Shown: positions 34,787 to 43,474 of the stretch, in pieces
Layout: every line of letters begins with the position of its first letter
How positions within the stretch are numbered: position 1 is the stretch's first letter
Assembly: GCA_017410325.1 (NCBI GenBank)
Contig: JAFQRA010000002.1
Location: forward strand, 1-64,000
Reading direction: 5' to 3'
DNA from: Clostridia bacterium
GTDB lineage: Bacteria > Bacillota > Clostridia > Oscillospirales > Acutalibacteraceae
Length of the DNA: 64,000 nucleotides
Translations under genes and position numbers: made by a program
The notes under the pieces: generated by a model
Seen by the model: only the letters and a program-made list of their open reading frames with translations
What the model was told of the DNA's origin: nothing
The model's database searches: none

Positions 34787-34933
34787 GTTTTTTGATGAAA
34801 AAATCTTGTGCAAACCGTAGAAATATTTATCATATTTTTGTGCATATTGATAACATCCATATATGTTGTGGTGAACATTTTTTCAGCCACAATTCTGTTC
34901 GTAATTCGCAATAAGTAATGCGTAATTAAACGT
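34787..34933. other. Gene-free stretch upstream of mraZ
   Basis: AT-rich, no reading frame worth calling. It holds a small inverted repeat, TAATTCGCA facing TGCGTAATTA, near 34900-34927. No further regulatory signal seen. Confidence 0.5.
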
Positions 34934-34975
34934 AAAAAAACGCTTGCAATCAACCGCGGATTGCAAGCGTTTTTA
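34934..34975. terminator. Terminator after the DHHW gene
   Basis: AAAACGCTTGCAATC / GATTGCAAGCGTTTT, 15-bp perfect stem, 7-base loop, T-run on both sides. Confidence 0.9.
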
Positions 34976-35004
34976 TATTATTCTTCCTTTTATTATTTGA
35001 TTAA

Positions 35005-36105
35005 TTACTTTAAAGTTTCGCTGTTGTTGAGTACAAGTGTACTGTACAGGTAAAGCACATCGGCGTTTTCAAAATCCACAAAGCGGTCAAGGACGGCGCT
35101 CTGGATATAACGGATATCGACAACCGTCACCTTACTGTAGCCGCAGGCCAGAAGCGGCGCAATGCTGCTGCCGAAGGAATCACGGAAAAGAACAAGCCCT
35201 TTGTCGGTCGTTGCATTGGGGTTGTCAATCGTAATCAGTGACAGTGAACCCGAAAGAAACATTTCGTAGGGGTCCTTGCCCTGTGCCTTTTCCATATCGT
35301 AAACGGACATCGGTTTATCATTCTGCCGGTCGTAAACCTCGAATGAATCTATCATATCCGAGGTGTAATACTTAATCTGCTCCGCATCAAGCGGCAAGGC
35401 AGACTGGCCGTAATAAACGCCGCGGAAGGGTACATCGAGCGTATTTTCTTTCAAGCCGTCAAAATCAGCACTTGTGCCCATTTCTTCAAGCAATTTTTCT
35501 GCCGTATCAAGCAGACTTTCCTGTTTCCAATGAGTATCCGTTTTATAATAATCCTTTATATTAAGAAGCTCAAAAATATCTATATATTCTTCGCCCTGCA
35601 TCTCCTCACAAAGCTGACTGACTAAGGCTTTGTAATTAAGCGAAAGCCTGCCGCTTGACGGCGCAAGGAAATAGTTTTTATCGGGGATAAGCGAAAGATA
35701 AATCTTATTATTTTCATTAAGATACTTTTCTTTGATATAGTTAAACTTCTTTGCCGCATTGCTGACGGACTCAACGTTCAGCGGATATTCAATCTGTGCG
35801 GCGATACCGTTTTCGACATAGATATCGTTATTATCATAATGGCGGAAAACGTTTGAAGCAAACAGCGCTTTTACCGTGCGGAAGCCGTCGCGAAGCGGAA
35901 ACTGGTCGAGGGTATAGCTTTCAAAATCGGTCATAAATTTGCCCGACATAATGTTTTCGATGCTCACAACCGGAAACTGTAAAAGTGCCCTGCGCTCCGA
36001 AACCGAAAATTCACCCGCAGGCTTGAGGATAAAAGAAACGGAGAGGCCGAAAATTACAACGGCAAAAACTACGGTTACTGCGATATTTTTTATTTTTGCT
36101 TTCAT
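35005..36105 (-). CDS. DHHW/AlgJ-like protein for surface-glycan O-acetylation
   Basis: 366 residues: one N-terminal membrane helix (about 8-27), then an extracellular SGNH-like domain with the diagnostic DTHW (YKTDTHWKQ near 190) and a RDSFGSSIAPLLA segment near 310 holding the Ser. It works with an MBOAT channel protein to move acetyl groups onto an exported polysaccharide. AGGAGGGAG fits the ATG used here better than a GTG two codons upstream. It follows the MBOAT gene closely. Confidence 0.85.
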   Translation of the reverse strand: MKAKIKNIAVTVVFAVVIFGLSVSFILKPAGEFSVSERRALLQFPVVSIENIMSGKFMTDFESYTLDQFPLRDGFRTVKALFASNVFRHYDNNDIYVENGIAAQIEYPLNVESVSNAAKKFNYIKEKYLNENNKIYLSLIPDKNYFLAPSSGRLSLNYKALVSQLCEEMQGEEYIDIFELLNIKDYYKTDTHWKQESLLDTAEKLLEEMGTSADFDGLKENTLDVPFRGVYYGQSALPLDAEQIKYYTSDMIDSFEVYDRQNDKPMSVYDMEKAQGKDPYEMFLSGSLSLITIDNPNATTDKGLVLFRDSFGSSIAPLLACGYSKVTVVDIRYIQSAVLDRFVDFENADVLYLYSTLVLNNSETLK

Positions 36106-36120
36106 CTGCACTCTCCCTCC

Positions 36121-37521
36121 TTAAAACCTGAAATACAAAAACGGGTTGAACGAGCCGTCCACGAGATAAGCCGTCATAACAATAAGCAGAGCGGCAATTG
36201 CAACGGGCTCAAGCACATTCATCACACGTCCCGTTTTTTCGCCGTTACTCAGGCGAAGCGCCGTGTTTTTGATTACGGGTGTCGAGCCGACAATACCGAT
36301 TACAAGCACGACCGCATAACTCTTGAGGTAATAGAGCATTTCATTGCTGACAAGCGGAATACCGCCTGCACCGAACATACCGCCGATATATCGGAAAGCC
36401 TCCTTCATATCGGTTGCGTTGAAAATTACGAAGCTGATAAGCACGGCAAGCGCAATATAAATACGCTTGATAACCTTTGTTTTTTCAAGGAACTTTTTGA
36501 GGAAGAGCTTTTCGAGAATGAGAAGTACCGCGAAGAAAAGACCCCATATAATAAAGTTCCACGCCGCACCGTGCCAAAAGCCGGTGAGCATCCAGACAAC
36601 GAAAATATTGAAAAACCACCTGCCGTTTGAAACACGGTTGCCGCCAAGCGGAATATAGACATAATCTCTAAACCATGAGCCGAGTGACATATGCCATCTG
36701 CGCCAGAATTCGGTAACGGTAGAAGAAACGAAGGGATAGTTGAAGTTTTCGAGGAAGTCAAAGCCGAAAATTTTGCCGAGGCCGATAGCCATATCGCTGT
36801 ATCCCGAGAAATCAAAATAGATATGCAGAGCAAAGGCAACGGCGTAAAGCCAGTAATAGAGCACCGCTTTTTCTTCCGACTCGCGGAAAATATCGCAGAT
36901 TTCGCCGAGAGTATTTGCAATCAGAATCTTTTTGGCAAGGCCCATAACAAACCTGCGTATGCCGGCGGCAATCTTTTCAAAGCTGTGCGTTCTGTCTTTG
37001 AGCTGCTTTGCGATATCGGCATAGCGTACAATCGGGCCCGCGATAAGCTGGGGGAACATAGTTACATAGGCAGCAAGATTTACGGGATTTTTCTGCGCAG
37101 GCACATCTCCCCTGTATACATCAATTGAATAGCTCATAATCTGGAAGGTATAAAAGCTGATACCTATAGGCAGAGCTATTCTTAAAAGCGGCAGAGAAAG
37201 ACCGGTTACTGCGTTGAAATTTTCAATAAAGAAATCGGCATATTTGAAATAAGCCAGGAAGCCCAGGTCAACGGCAACGGAAATGCCGAGAAAGACCTTT
37301 GAAAGAGCTTTACCCTTGAATTTCTCAATCAGCAGACCCGTCACATAGCCTATGCCTATTGTAGCCGCCATAAGCAGAACATATTTAGGCTCTCCCCAGG
37401 CGTAGAAAAACAGGCTGACAAACATCAGCACGGCGTTTTTCAAACACCTCGGGACAGCAAAATATAAAACGAGCACACACGGCAGAAAGAAATAAAGAAA
37501 CGGGATACTTGAAAATAACAT
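36121..37521 (-). CDS. MBOAT-family O-acyltransferase (AlgI/PatA-like)
   Basis: 466 residues, about 10-12 membrane helices. Contains the family's RFVMGLAKKILIAN near 190, FWRRWHMSLGSWFRDYVYIPLGGNR near 270 and the catalytic His in TGFWHGAAWNFIIWG near 318. It passes acetyl from acetyl-CoA across the membrane to the DHHW partner encoded next. The target polymer, capsule or wall, is unknown. AGGAGG ribosome site. Confidence 0.92.
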   Translation of the reverse strand: MLFSSIPFLYFFLPCVLVLYFAVPRCLKNAVLMFVSLFFYAWGEPKYVLLMAATIGIGYVTGLLIEKFKGKALSKVFLGISVAVDLGFLAYFKYADFFIENFNAVTGLSLPLLRIALPIGISFYTFQIMSYSIDVYRGDVPAQKNPVNLAAYVTMFPQLIAGPIVRYADIAKQLKDRTHSFEKIAAGIRRFVMGLAKKILIANTLGEICDIFRESEEKAVLYYWLYAVAFALHIYFDFSGYSDMAIGLGKIFGFDFLENFNYPFVSSTVTEFWRRWHMSLGSWFRDYVYIPLGGNRVSNGRWFFNIFVVWMLTGFWHGAAWNFIIWGLFFAVLLILEKLFLKKFLEKTKVIKRIYIALAVLISFVIFNATDMKEAFRYIGGMFGAGGIPLVSNEMLYYLKSYAVVLVIGIVGSTPVIKNTALRLSNGEKTGRVMNVLEPVAIAALLIVMTAYLVDGSFNPFLYFRF

Positions 37522-37598
37522 TTATGCTTTCCTCCTGCTGTGTGCGCTTTTGAGTGCAACAATAAATTGTTGCTAAATAATAAAGAACAAAGAATATT

Positions 37599-37697
37599 GA
37601 ATAAATAATAATTGATGGCGGGACACCCGCACCCGAATATAATGGGTGTGGGCGTTAAGCCCACCCTCATTTATTCTTTATTAATTATTATTTATTC
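37599..37697. repeat. 99-bp palindromic element (MITE-like)
   Basis: Ends are a perfect 15-bp inverted repeat, GAATAAATAATAATT facing AATTATTATTTATTC. Inside are hairpins GCGGG-ACA-CCCGC and GTGGGC-GTTAA-GCCCAC. No coding capacity. It lies between two operons on the same strand. Confidence 0.6.
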
Positions 37698-37705
37698 TTT
37701 AAAAT

Positions 37706-37728
37706 ACAGTTTAGCAAAGCTGAACTGT
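37706..37728 (-). terminator. Terminator after the lipoprotein gene
   Basis: ACAGTTCAGC / GCTAAACTGT on the minus strand, loop TTT, then ATTTTA; one mismatch. Confidence 0.55.
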
Positions 37729-37731
37729 AAT

Positions 37732-38316
37732 TTATGCGATAGGCTCGTCAACAACGACTGCTGCTGCGCTGAACTGTGCACCGAGCTTTGTGTTGAGGTT
37801 GTCAAGGATATCTGCTGCACCGAAAGCGGAAACAACGTAGTCGCCGACTGTAACGATGAGAATCTTTTCGGGGATACCGCACATCCACTGTCTTGCCTGA
37901 AGGTTTGCCTTGAGTGCATCAACGAATGCAGCTGCATCTACGCCTGCATTGAGGTGGAAAGCTGCGCAGGTGAAGGTGTTTGCGTTCATAGCGTGGATGA
38001 CGGAAGCTGCATCGTCGATATCTGCAACGTTTGCTGCGGGAAGACCGAGCATAGCGTCGATATCCTCTGCAAGAGAAACGTCGAACTTGCCGGGTGCGCC
38101 GTCAACCATTGTGTCGCCGTAGCCGCCCATTACGAAGGGCTTTTCATCTTCGCCGAAGCTTGCCCATACCTTTGTGAGAAGGTCTGTTGCATCTGCAACG
38201 TCAACCTGTGCAACGGGTGCTTGAGTAGTGGTTTCGCCATTGTCTGAGTTACCGCCGCAAGCTGCGAAAGCGAGGAGCATTGCGCCTGCAAGAATGAGTG
38301 CGAGAAGTTTTTTCAT
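37732..38316 (-). CDS. Small lipoprotein of unknown function
   Basis: 194 residues. Signal peptide with lipobox LAFAAC (Cys20), so lipid-anchored outside the cell. A Gly/Asn/Thr linker follows, then a compact domain of about 145 residues including NTFTCAAFHLNAGVDAAAFVDAL, RQWMCGIPEKILIVTVGDYVVSAFG, resembling exported DUF4358-type proteins; that match is from memory and uncertain. AAAGGAG precedes the ATG; longer frames reach back over the anti-sigma gene and are not used. It is the third gene after an ECF sigma factor and anti-sigma factor, so it may belong to that regulon. Confidence 0.8.
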   Translation of the reverse strand: MKKLLALILAGAMLLAFAACGGNSDNGETTTQAPVAQVDVADATDLLTKVWASFGEDEKPFVMGGYGDTMVDGAPGKFDVSLAEDIDAMLGLPAANVADIDDAASVIHAMNANTFTCAAFHLNAGVDAAAFVDALKANLQARQWMCGIPEKILIVTVGDYVVSAFGAADILDNLNTKLGAQFSAAAVVVDEPIA

Positions 38317-38350
38317 AGTAGTTTTCTCCTTTGAAATTATTTTTATACCT

Positions 38351-38830
38351 TTATATTTTCTCAAGCATACAGCCCTGCGTACCGTAGTACAGTCTGTACT
38401 GCTTGACAATTAACCCTTTTTTAACCGTGAGCACGTGCTCACCCTCGGCAGGAACAAACCATTCAAGCCGGCTTTCGCCGCTGAGCTCGGCCTCGTTTAC
38501 CTGCTCACCGTTTTGTAAAATGTAACCCGACTCAACCTTTACGGTATAGCCGCCGTTAATATTGAAATTCACTGTTACCCTTTCGTCTGCCGCCCAGCGG
38601 TAAACCGAAGCCGACTGCGGCACGGCAACGAGCTCGGCGTTCACGCCTGCACTCATACCGAAGTACGAGCCGAGTGCAATTACCGCAACAAGGCACGCCG
38701 CAATTGCAGACAGAGTCTTACGGTTGAAAGAGTAAAGCTTACCGCTCTTTTCAAGCGACATAACGCTTTCCCGAAGCTCCTGCGAAGCCCTGACCGAGCG
38801 GTACTGCTCAAGCTGTCTTTCGTCAAACAT
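38351..38830 (-). CDS. Probable membrane anti-sigma factor
   Basis: 159 residues: cytoplasmic part (1-40), one membrane helix (about 41-60), and an extracellular beta-rich domain of about 95 residues. No zinc motif. It starts directly after the TAA of the sigma factor gene, the usual sigma/anti-sigma arrangement. Assigned from position and topology only. Confidence 0.7.
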   Translation of the reverse strand: MFDERQLEQYRSVRASQELRESVMSLEKSGKLYSFNRKTLSAIAACLVAVIALGSYFGMSAGVNAELVAVPQSASVYRWAADERVTVNFNINGGYTVKVESGYILQNGEQVNEAELSGESRLEWFVPAEGEHVLTVKKGLIVKQYRLYYGTQGCMLEKI

Positions 38831-39328
38831 TTATTTATTAACACCTTCCATTATTTGTTTAAGCTGTTCTCTGCCCCTTGCAAGCCGCATTTTGACCGCC
38901 GAAGCGGTAAGCCTGAGCAGCTTTGCGGTTTCCTCAACGCTGTAGCCCTCAAGATAATGCAGAACTATAACCGTTCTGTATTTTTCGGGCAGTGAGTGCA
39001 CAAGGCGGAACACCTCAGGCTCAACGCTATCCTCGTGCGCTATGTCATACGCCGCTTCGAGCGATTCGTGGCTGCGCCTTGAGCGTTTACGAAGTAAATC
39101 GCGGCAGAGGTTTACCGTCACACGGACAAACCACGCCTTTTCGTGCTCGCTGTCCCTGAATTCGGGCGACAGAGTGATGTATTTTTCAAACACATCGTGC
39201 ACGGCATCCTCCGCATCCTCTTTTGTACCCAAGTGTGAAAGAGAGAGCCTGTAGAGCATATCGGCATATCTGCCGTAAACGGCTTCGAGGTCAGCTTTAT
39301 TCGGTTGTGAGGCAAATGAAAAAAGCAT
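38831..39328 (-). CDS. ECF sigma factor (first system)
   Basis: 165 residues. Region 2 at about 15-80 (GTKEDAEDAVHDVFEKYI), region 4 at about 105-160 with helix-turn-helix YSVEETAKLLRLTASAVKMRLARGREQL. First gene of a three-gene operon with the putative anti-sigma factor and a lipoprotein. GGAGGG precedes the ATG. No self-regulated promoter could be assigned with confidence. Confidence 0.9.
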   Translation of the reverse strand: MLFSFASQPNKADLEAVYGRYADMLYRLSLSHLGTKEDAEDAVHDVFEKYITLSPEFRDSEHEKAWFVRVTVNLCRDLLRKRSRRSHESLEAAYDIAHEDSVEPEVFRLVHSLPEKYRTVIVLHYLEGYSVEETAKLLRLTASAVKMRLARGREQLKQIMEGVNK

Positions 39329-39434
39329 TTACCGATGCCCTCCGTAAATAAAACGTTTCACGAATATGAAAGGTCACAAAAATTTTTAAAAAATTTTTTA
39401 AAGTTTGTAAAATATGCTTTCGTGTTCGCATTCA

Positions 39435-39800
39435 ATACTTTAAAGAGCAAAAAGTAAAATATGCCGGCAGTTTGAACGGAGCAGGCTGACGTGCATTAAA
39501 GCCAACTCATTTATCCGAGCAAAGTTCCGCAGGCGACAACACGAGCATTCAAAGTCTGAACAAACCTTGAGCGCCGTTGCGGCAGCAGAACAAAACATTT
39601 TTTGTTCTGTCTGCTTTGCGGAGTTGGTACCGTCAGCCGTAAGCGGAGTGCACAAAGCCCAAAAGTTCTTTTGGTTACTTTTGTAACGCCTGACAAAAGT
39701 AACATAATTCGTCGGTCGGGACGTCGAGGATGCCTTTAAAACGGGACGTCGAGGACGCCGTCCCCTACCGCAATTGACAAACAAATTTATGTCAGAGAAT
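39435..39800. repeat. Non-coding repeat region between glyQS and the ECF operon
   Basis: The gap of about 560 bp holds no convincing gene. It contains hairpins AGAACAAAA-CATT-TTTTGTTCT (39586-39608) and GTTACTTTTGT / ACAAAAGTAAC (39674-39703), and two near-identical 18-mers beginning CGGGACGTCGAGGA at 39717-39734 and 39742-39759. Looks like a dispersed intergenic repeat of the kind common in gut Clostridia. Confidence 0.6.
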
Positions 39801-39837
39801 GCAACAAACAACCAATGTTCACAAAAGCATACCTTTC

Positions 39838-39872
39838 AAAAAAGCTCTGACAAAAATGAGTCAGAGCTTTTT
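39838..39872. terminator. glyQS terminator
   Basis: AAAAGCTCTGAC / GTCAGAGCTTTT, 12-bp perfect stem with 8-base loop, T-run on the minus side. Confidence 0.85.
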
Positions 39873-39893
39873 AAATTATATATTTATTACACC

Positions 39894-41273
39894 TTAAAAT
39901 TCAAGAAGTGACTCGATATATGCTTCCAGCTCGTCAATCTTGATTCTCTTCTGCTCCATTGTGTCACGGTCGCGTACCGTTACGCAGCCGTCCTCAAGAC
40001 TATCGAAGTCGTACGTGATGCAAACGGGAGTACCGATTTCATCCTGCCTGCGGTAACGCTTGCCGATTGAGCCTGTTTCATCGAAGTCAACCATAAACTT
40101 CTTCTGAAGCTTCTCGTAAACCTTGAGAGCATCCTCGGAGAGCTTCTTTGAAAGCGGAAGAACGGCAGCCTTGTACGGAGCAATGGCAGGGCTGAGGTGA
40201 AGAACAACTCTTGTGTCGTTCTTTTCTGCATCGATAACCTCTTCATCATACGCCTCGCAAAGGAGTGCAAGGACCGTTCTGTCCAGACCGTAGGTTGATT
40301 CAATAATAAAGGGAATAAACTTTTCGTTTGTTTCGGGATCGAGATAATCCATCTTATGGCCGCTGTATTCCTGGTGTCTGGTAAGGTCAAAGTTCGTTCT
40401 GTTGTGTGTACCGTTGACCTCACCCCAGCCAAACGGGAAAAGGAATTCGATATCGCAGGCTGCCTTTGCATAGTGGGCAAGCTTCTCGTGGTCGTGGAAA
40501 CGGAGATTTTCAGCGGCGATACCAAGGTCCTGATAGAACTTAAGACCGTACTCCTTGAAGTAGTCGTAAAGGTCGGTATCCGTACCCTCCTTGCAGAAGG
40601 TCTGGAACTCCATCTGCTCAAACTCGATTGTTCTGAAGGTGAAGTTACCGGGTGTGATTTCGTTTCTGAAGGCCTTACCTATCTGACCGATACTGAAAGG
40701 AAGCTTAGCTCTCATTGTTCGCTGAACATTGAGGTAGTTAACGTACTCGCCCTGAGCATTTTCGGGGCGGAGATAGATAACGTTTTTGCTGTCGTTGGTA
40801 ACGCCTCTGAAGGTCTGGAACATCAGATTAAATTCTCTGATATCCGTGAAATCGTGCTTGCCGCAGTGAGGACAGGGAATTGAATTAGCCTTGATATACT
40901 CAAACATCTCTTCCTTTGTCATTGCGTCTGCATGAGCATCGGGGTTAAAATCGTCAATAAGATTGTCCGCTCTGTGACGCTTTTTGCACTCCTTGCAGTC
41001 AAGAAGAGGGTCGGAAAAGCTTGCAACATGACCGCTTGCCTCCCAAACTCTGGGGTGCATAAGGATATCCGCATCAACCTCGTAGCTGTTCTTGCGCTCC
41101 TGAATAAATCTCTTTCTCCAGGCATCCTTGACGTTGTTTTTCATTCTTGCGCCGAGAGGGCCGTAATCCCACGTATTGGCAAGACCGCCGTATATTTCAC
41201 TGCCTGCAAAAATGAAGCCTCTGCCCTTGCAAAGAGCAACTATTTTTTCCATTGTTTTTTCTGTATTAAGCAT
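39894..41273 (-). CDS. glyQS: Glycyl-tRNA synthetase, single-chain class II
   Basis: 459 residues; the alpha2 dimer form. Motifs: GFIFAGSEIYGGLANTWDYGPLG near 18, a zinc-type CKEC...CPHC pair near 93 and 130, QTFRGVTNDSKNVIYLRPENAQGEYVNY near 150, motif 2 FRNEITPGNFTFRTIEFEQMEF near 200, motif 3 ESTYGLDRTVLALL near 325, and a C-terminal anticodon domain. The start has GAAAGGAA upstream; a TTG eight codons earlier has none. Own promoter, and the leader is too short for a T-box. Confidence 0.96.
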   Translation of the reverse strand: MLNTEKTMEKIVALCKGRGFIFAGSEIYGGLANTWDYGPLGARMKNNVKDAWRKRFIQERKNSYEVDADILMHPRVWEASGHVASFSDPLLDCKECKKRHRADNLIDDFNPDAHADAMTKEEMFEYIKANSIPCPHCGKHDFTDIREFNLMFQTFRGVTNDSKNVIYLRPENAQGEYVNYLNVQRTMRAKLPFSIGQIGKAFRNEITPGNFTFRTIEFEQMEFQTFCKEGTDTDLYDYFKEYGLKFYQDLGIAAENLRFHDHEKLAHYAKAACDIEFLFPFGWGEVNGTHNRTNFDLTRHQEYSGHKMDYLDPETNEKFIPFIIESTYGLDRTVLALLCEAYDEEVIDAEKNDTRVVLHLSPAIAPYKAAVLPLSKKLSEDALKVYEKLQKKFMVDFDETGSIGKRYRRQDEIGTPVCITYDFDSLEDGCVTVRDRDTMEQKRIKIDELEAYIESLLEF

Positions 41274-41313
41274 TGCAAAAATTCCTTTCAATACCAATTA
41301 GTCATACTAAAGT

Positions 41314-41342
41314 ATAATATCACAATTAAATTCTGTTTTCAA
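41314..41342 (-). promoter_or_regulatory. glyQS promoter
   Basis: Minus strand TTGAAA, 17 nt, TATTAT. Confidence 0.7.
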
Positions 41343-41383
41343 TATCGCATTAATACATAAAGTATATATTTTAACCTTAATTT

Positions 41384-43459
41384 TTAAGCAGTCTGACTGT
41401 TGAACATTATGATAAACGCCTTTTCGCCCTCGGGGAGTGCGAGAGTGATACCCTCGGCCATAAGCTCCTTGCCTGTTTTTTCATAAACCGTTTCGGGCAC
41501 ATCATAGTCATAAACGCTGTAAACCGTTTCCGCTTTAAGTCCGTTGAGCTTTACCGTGTATTCGGTCTGCGTTACATCCGCACGCTTATAAACGAGTGCC
41601 ATACCGCTCTCGCCCGAATAATCCGAATACTGCATTGCAAGCATTCTGTCGGAGAAATAGCCGCCTGCAGAAAGCGGATAGTAATATTCATTCATCATTT
41701 CACGCTGGGTGATGTATTCGCCGTAATGGGTGCTGTGCACCGTGCCGAAGGTTTCGAGTGCAAGCGGCATAATGCTCGTACGCGAAGCGTATTCGCTGCC
41801 GCTGTAAACAACCGTACCCGAAAGCGGAAGCCAGAAGGAAAGCCCATAGGTCTGTGCCTGAGTTGCTTCAAGAATATCCTCGTGCGGATTGCAGTTGTAA
41901 TCGCTTCGCCACACGGGAACGCTTCTGCGCACCAATTCAAGGTCGAGCCTTCTACCGCCCGAAGCGCAGTTGTCTATAATCAGACCGTCAACGTTTTCGC
42001 AAAGGTCGTCAAGGTATCTGTAAAGGTTTGTGACGTAGTGATTTTCCGTTATACCCGTTCTGCCGCCGTAGTATTCCTTATCAGCCTGCGCCCAATAGAC
42101 ATCGGGTGAAAAGTTGAAATCCTGCCTGTAAACAGAAATTTTGTTTTCTGTAAGGAAGTCCGATATATATTCAATCAGATAATCCGTTGCGCTGTCCTCG
42201 GCAAGGTTAAACATATAGTTGTCCTCATCCTTAACTGAGATAAGCCAGTTTTTGTTCTCTGCGCCTTTCTTGTAGAAAAGTGACTCGGGTCTGACTCTTT
42301 CGGGCTCAAACCACAGCACAAGTCCGCAGCCCTTTGAGGCGGCATACTCGGAAACTTCGATTATACCGTTGGGAAAACGGTTCGGATTGGCAACCCACGA
42401 GCCGACACCGTCGTGCCAGCCCTCGTCATACTGGTACCAGCCTGCATCCATCCAGAAATAATCAACGGGTGCATAGGTTTTTTCGCCGAAACCGTCTGCC
42501 GCAGCCATAAGCTCGGCAGCAGTCTGGGTGTGCGCAGGACCCGAAAATTCAAGCATAGTCAGCGTATCGGGTATGTTTTCGGGGTAAACACAGCCGCTTA
42601 TCCAGCTTCTGAAGGTGTTGAAGCCCTTCAAGGGATTACCGCCGTCATAAAAGCTCAGCGAAACAAGCGGCGAACGCACGCTTTCCCCGGGCAGAAGATA
42701 CGCCTTGAAGCTTTCCTGCTTTGCCTTTATGCTGACCGATTTTCCGCTTGCGGCAATATCCGCCTGCCAGAGGCCCGACCAACCGACACCTAATACAACG
42801 CCGCCGTTTTCGCCGCTGATATTGAAGTACGGCAGATATTTATCCGTAGGTCTGCCGTCATAGCTTGTAAAGGTTTTCGGAATAATCGAAAGCGATTTTT
42901 GCATCAGCGCAAAATCGTATGGCTCGTCGTAGCTGCCCTTTGAATAATAAGCTTGTGCATTCTGAATATCCAAAGCAGTATCCACCGCGTAAAAGCTGCT
43001 GACAACGGGCGAATTTTCCTGCGCCGTGTTTTCGATATAAACCGTCCAGTCGCAGGTGGCAAAAGCCTCGTAAATTGTTGCCTCAACCGTAGCCTTAAGT
43101 CCGCTTGATTTATGAGTTAAATAAATATTAGTCGTTTTGCCGTCCTTATAAACGGCACCCGTTTGGCTTTCACTGCCTACGGAAATATCCCAATCGTCAA
43201 TATTCTTATTGAGAGCTTTGTCTGCAACCTTAAAATCGTAAGGCAAATTCTGAACATCGCCTTTAAGCAGTATGTTGTTGTCAAACCACTCGCGGCAAAG
43301 CTGTTTTTCCTTCTCGCTGATTTTTGTCTCTTCTGCAGAAATGCTTTCAAAAACAATATCGGCATTGTATTTGTTTTCGGGCAGACGTTCAAAGAACGTC
43401 ACAAAGCCGCCGAAAAGGCTTGAAAAGAAAGTAACAACAGCCATTATAAATTCGAGCAT
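41384..43459 (-). CDS. Alpha-galactosidase, GH36, with N-terminal membrane segment
   Basis: 691 residues. The first 25 are a hydrophobic aromatic helix (MAVVTFFSSLFGGFVTFF) with no clear cleavage site, so probably a membrane anchor. An N-terminal beta-sandwich follows (about 30-290), then the barrel: DYFWMDAGWYQ near 345, VLWFEPERV, the nucleophile in YRQDFNF near 465, and the acid/base motif IDNCASGGRRLDLE near 510. It removes alpha-galactosyl residues from oligosaccharides. Last gene of the MFS operon. If anchored outward, galactose release would be extracellular, in contrast to the other glycosidases here. Confidence 0.92.
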   Translation of the reverse strand: MLEFIMAVVTFFSSLFGGFVTFFERLPENKYNADIVFESISAEETKISEKEKQLCREWFDNNILLKGDVQNLPYDFKVADKALNKNIDDWDISVGSESQTGAVYKDGKTTNIYLTHKSSGLKATVEATIYEAFATCDWTVYIENTAQENSPVVSSFYAVDTALDIQNAQAYYSKGSYDEPYDFALMQKSLSIIPKTFTSYDGRPTDKYLPYFNISGENGGVVLGVGWSGLWQADIAASGKSVSIKAKQESFKAYLLPGESVRSPLVSLSFYDGGNPLKGFNTFRSWISGCVYPENIPDTLTMLEFSGPAHTQTAAELMAAADGFGEKTYAPVDYFWMDAGWYQYDEGWHDGVGSWVANPNRFPNGIIEVSEYAASKGCGLVLWFEPERVRPESLFYKKGAENKNWLISVKDEDNYMFNLAEDSATDYLIEYISDFLTENKISVYRQDFNFSPDVYWAQADKEYYGGRTGITENHYVTNLYRYLDDLCENVDGLIIDNCASGGRRLDLELVRRSVPVWRSDYNCNPHEDILEATQAQTYGLSFWLPLSGTVVYSGSEYASRTSIMPLALETFGTVHSTHYGEYITQREMMNEYYYPLSAGGYFSDRMLAMQYSDYSGESGMALVYKRADVTQTEYTVKLNGLKAETVYSVYDYDVPETVYEKTGKELMAEGITLALPEGEKAFIIMFNSQTA

Positions 43460-43474
43460 ATCATTTCACTCCCG

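Noticed and set aside
41274-41384. T-box before glyQS
   Set aside because: The leader from the assigned promoter is only about 40 nt, far too short for a T-box.
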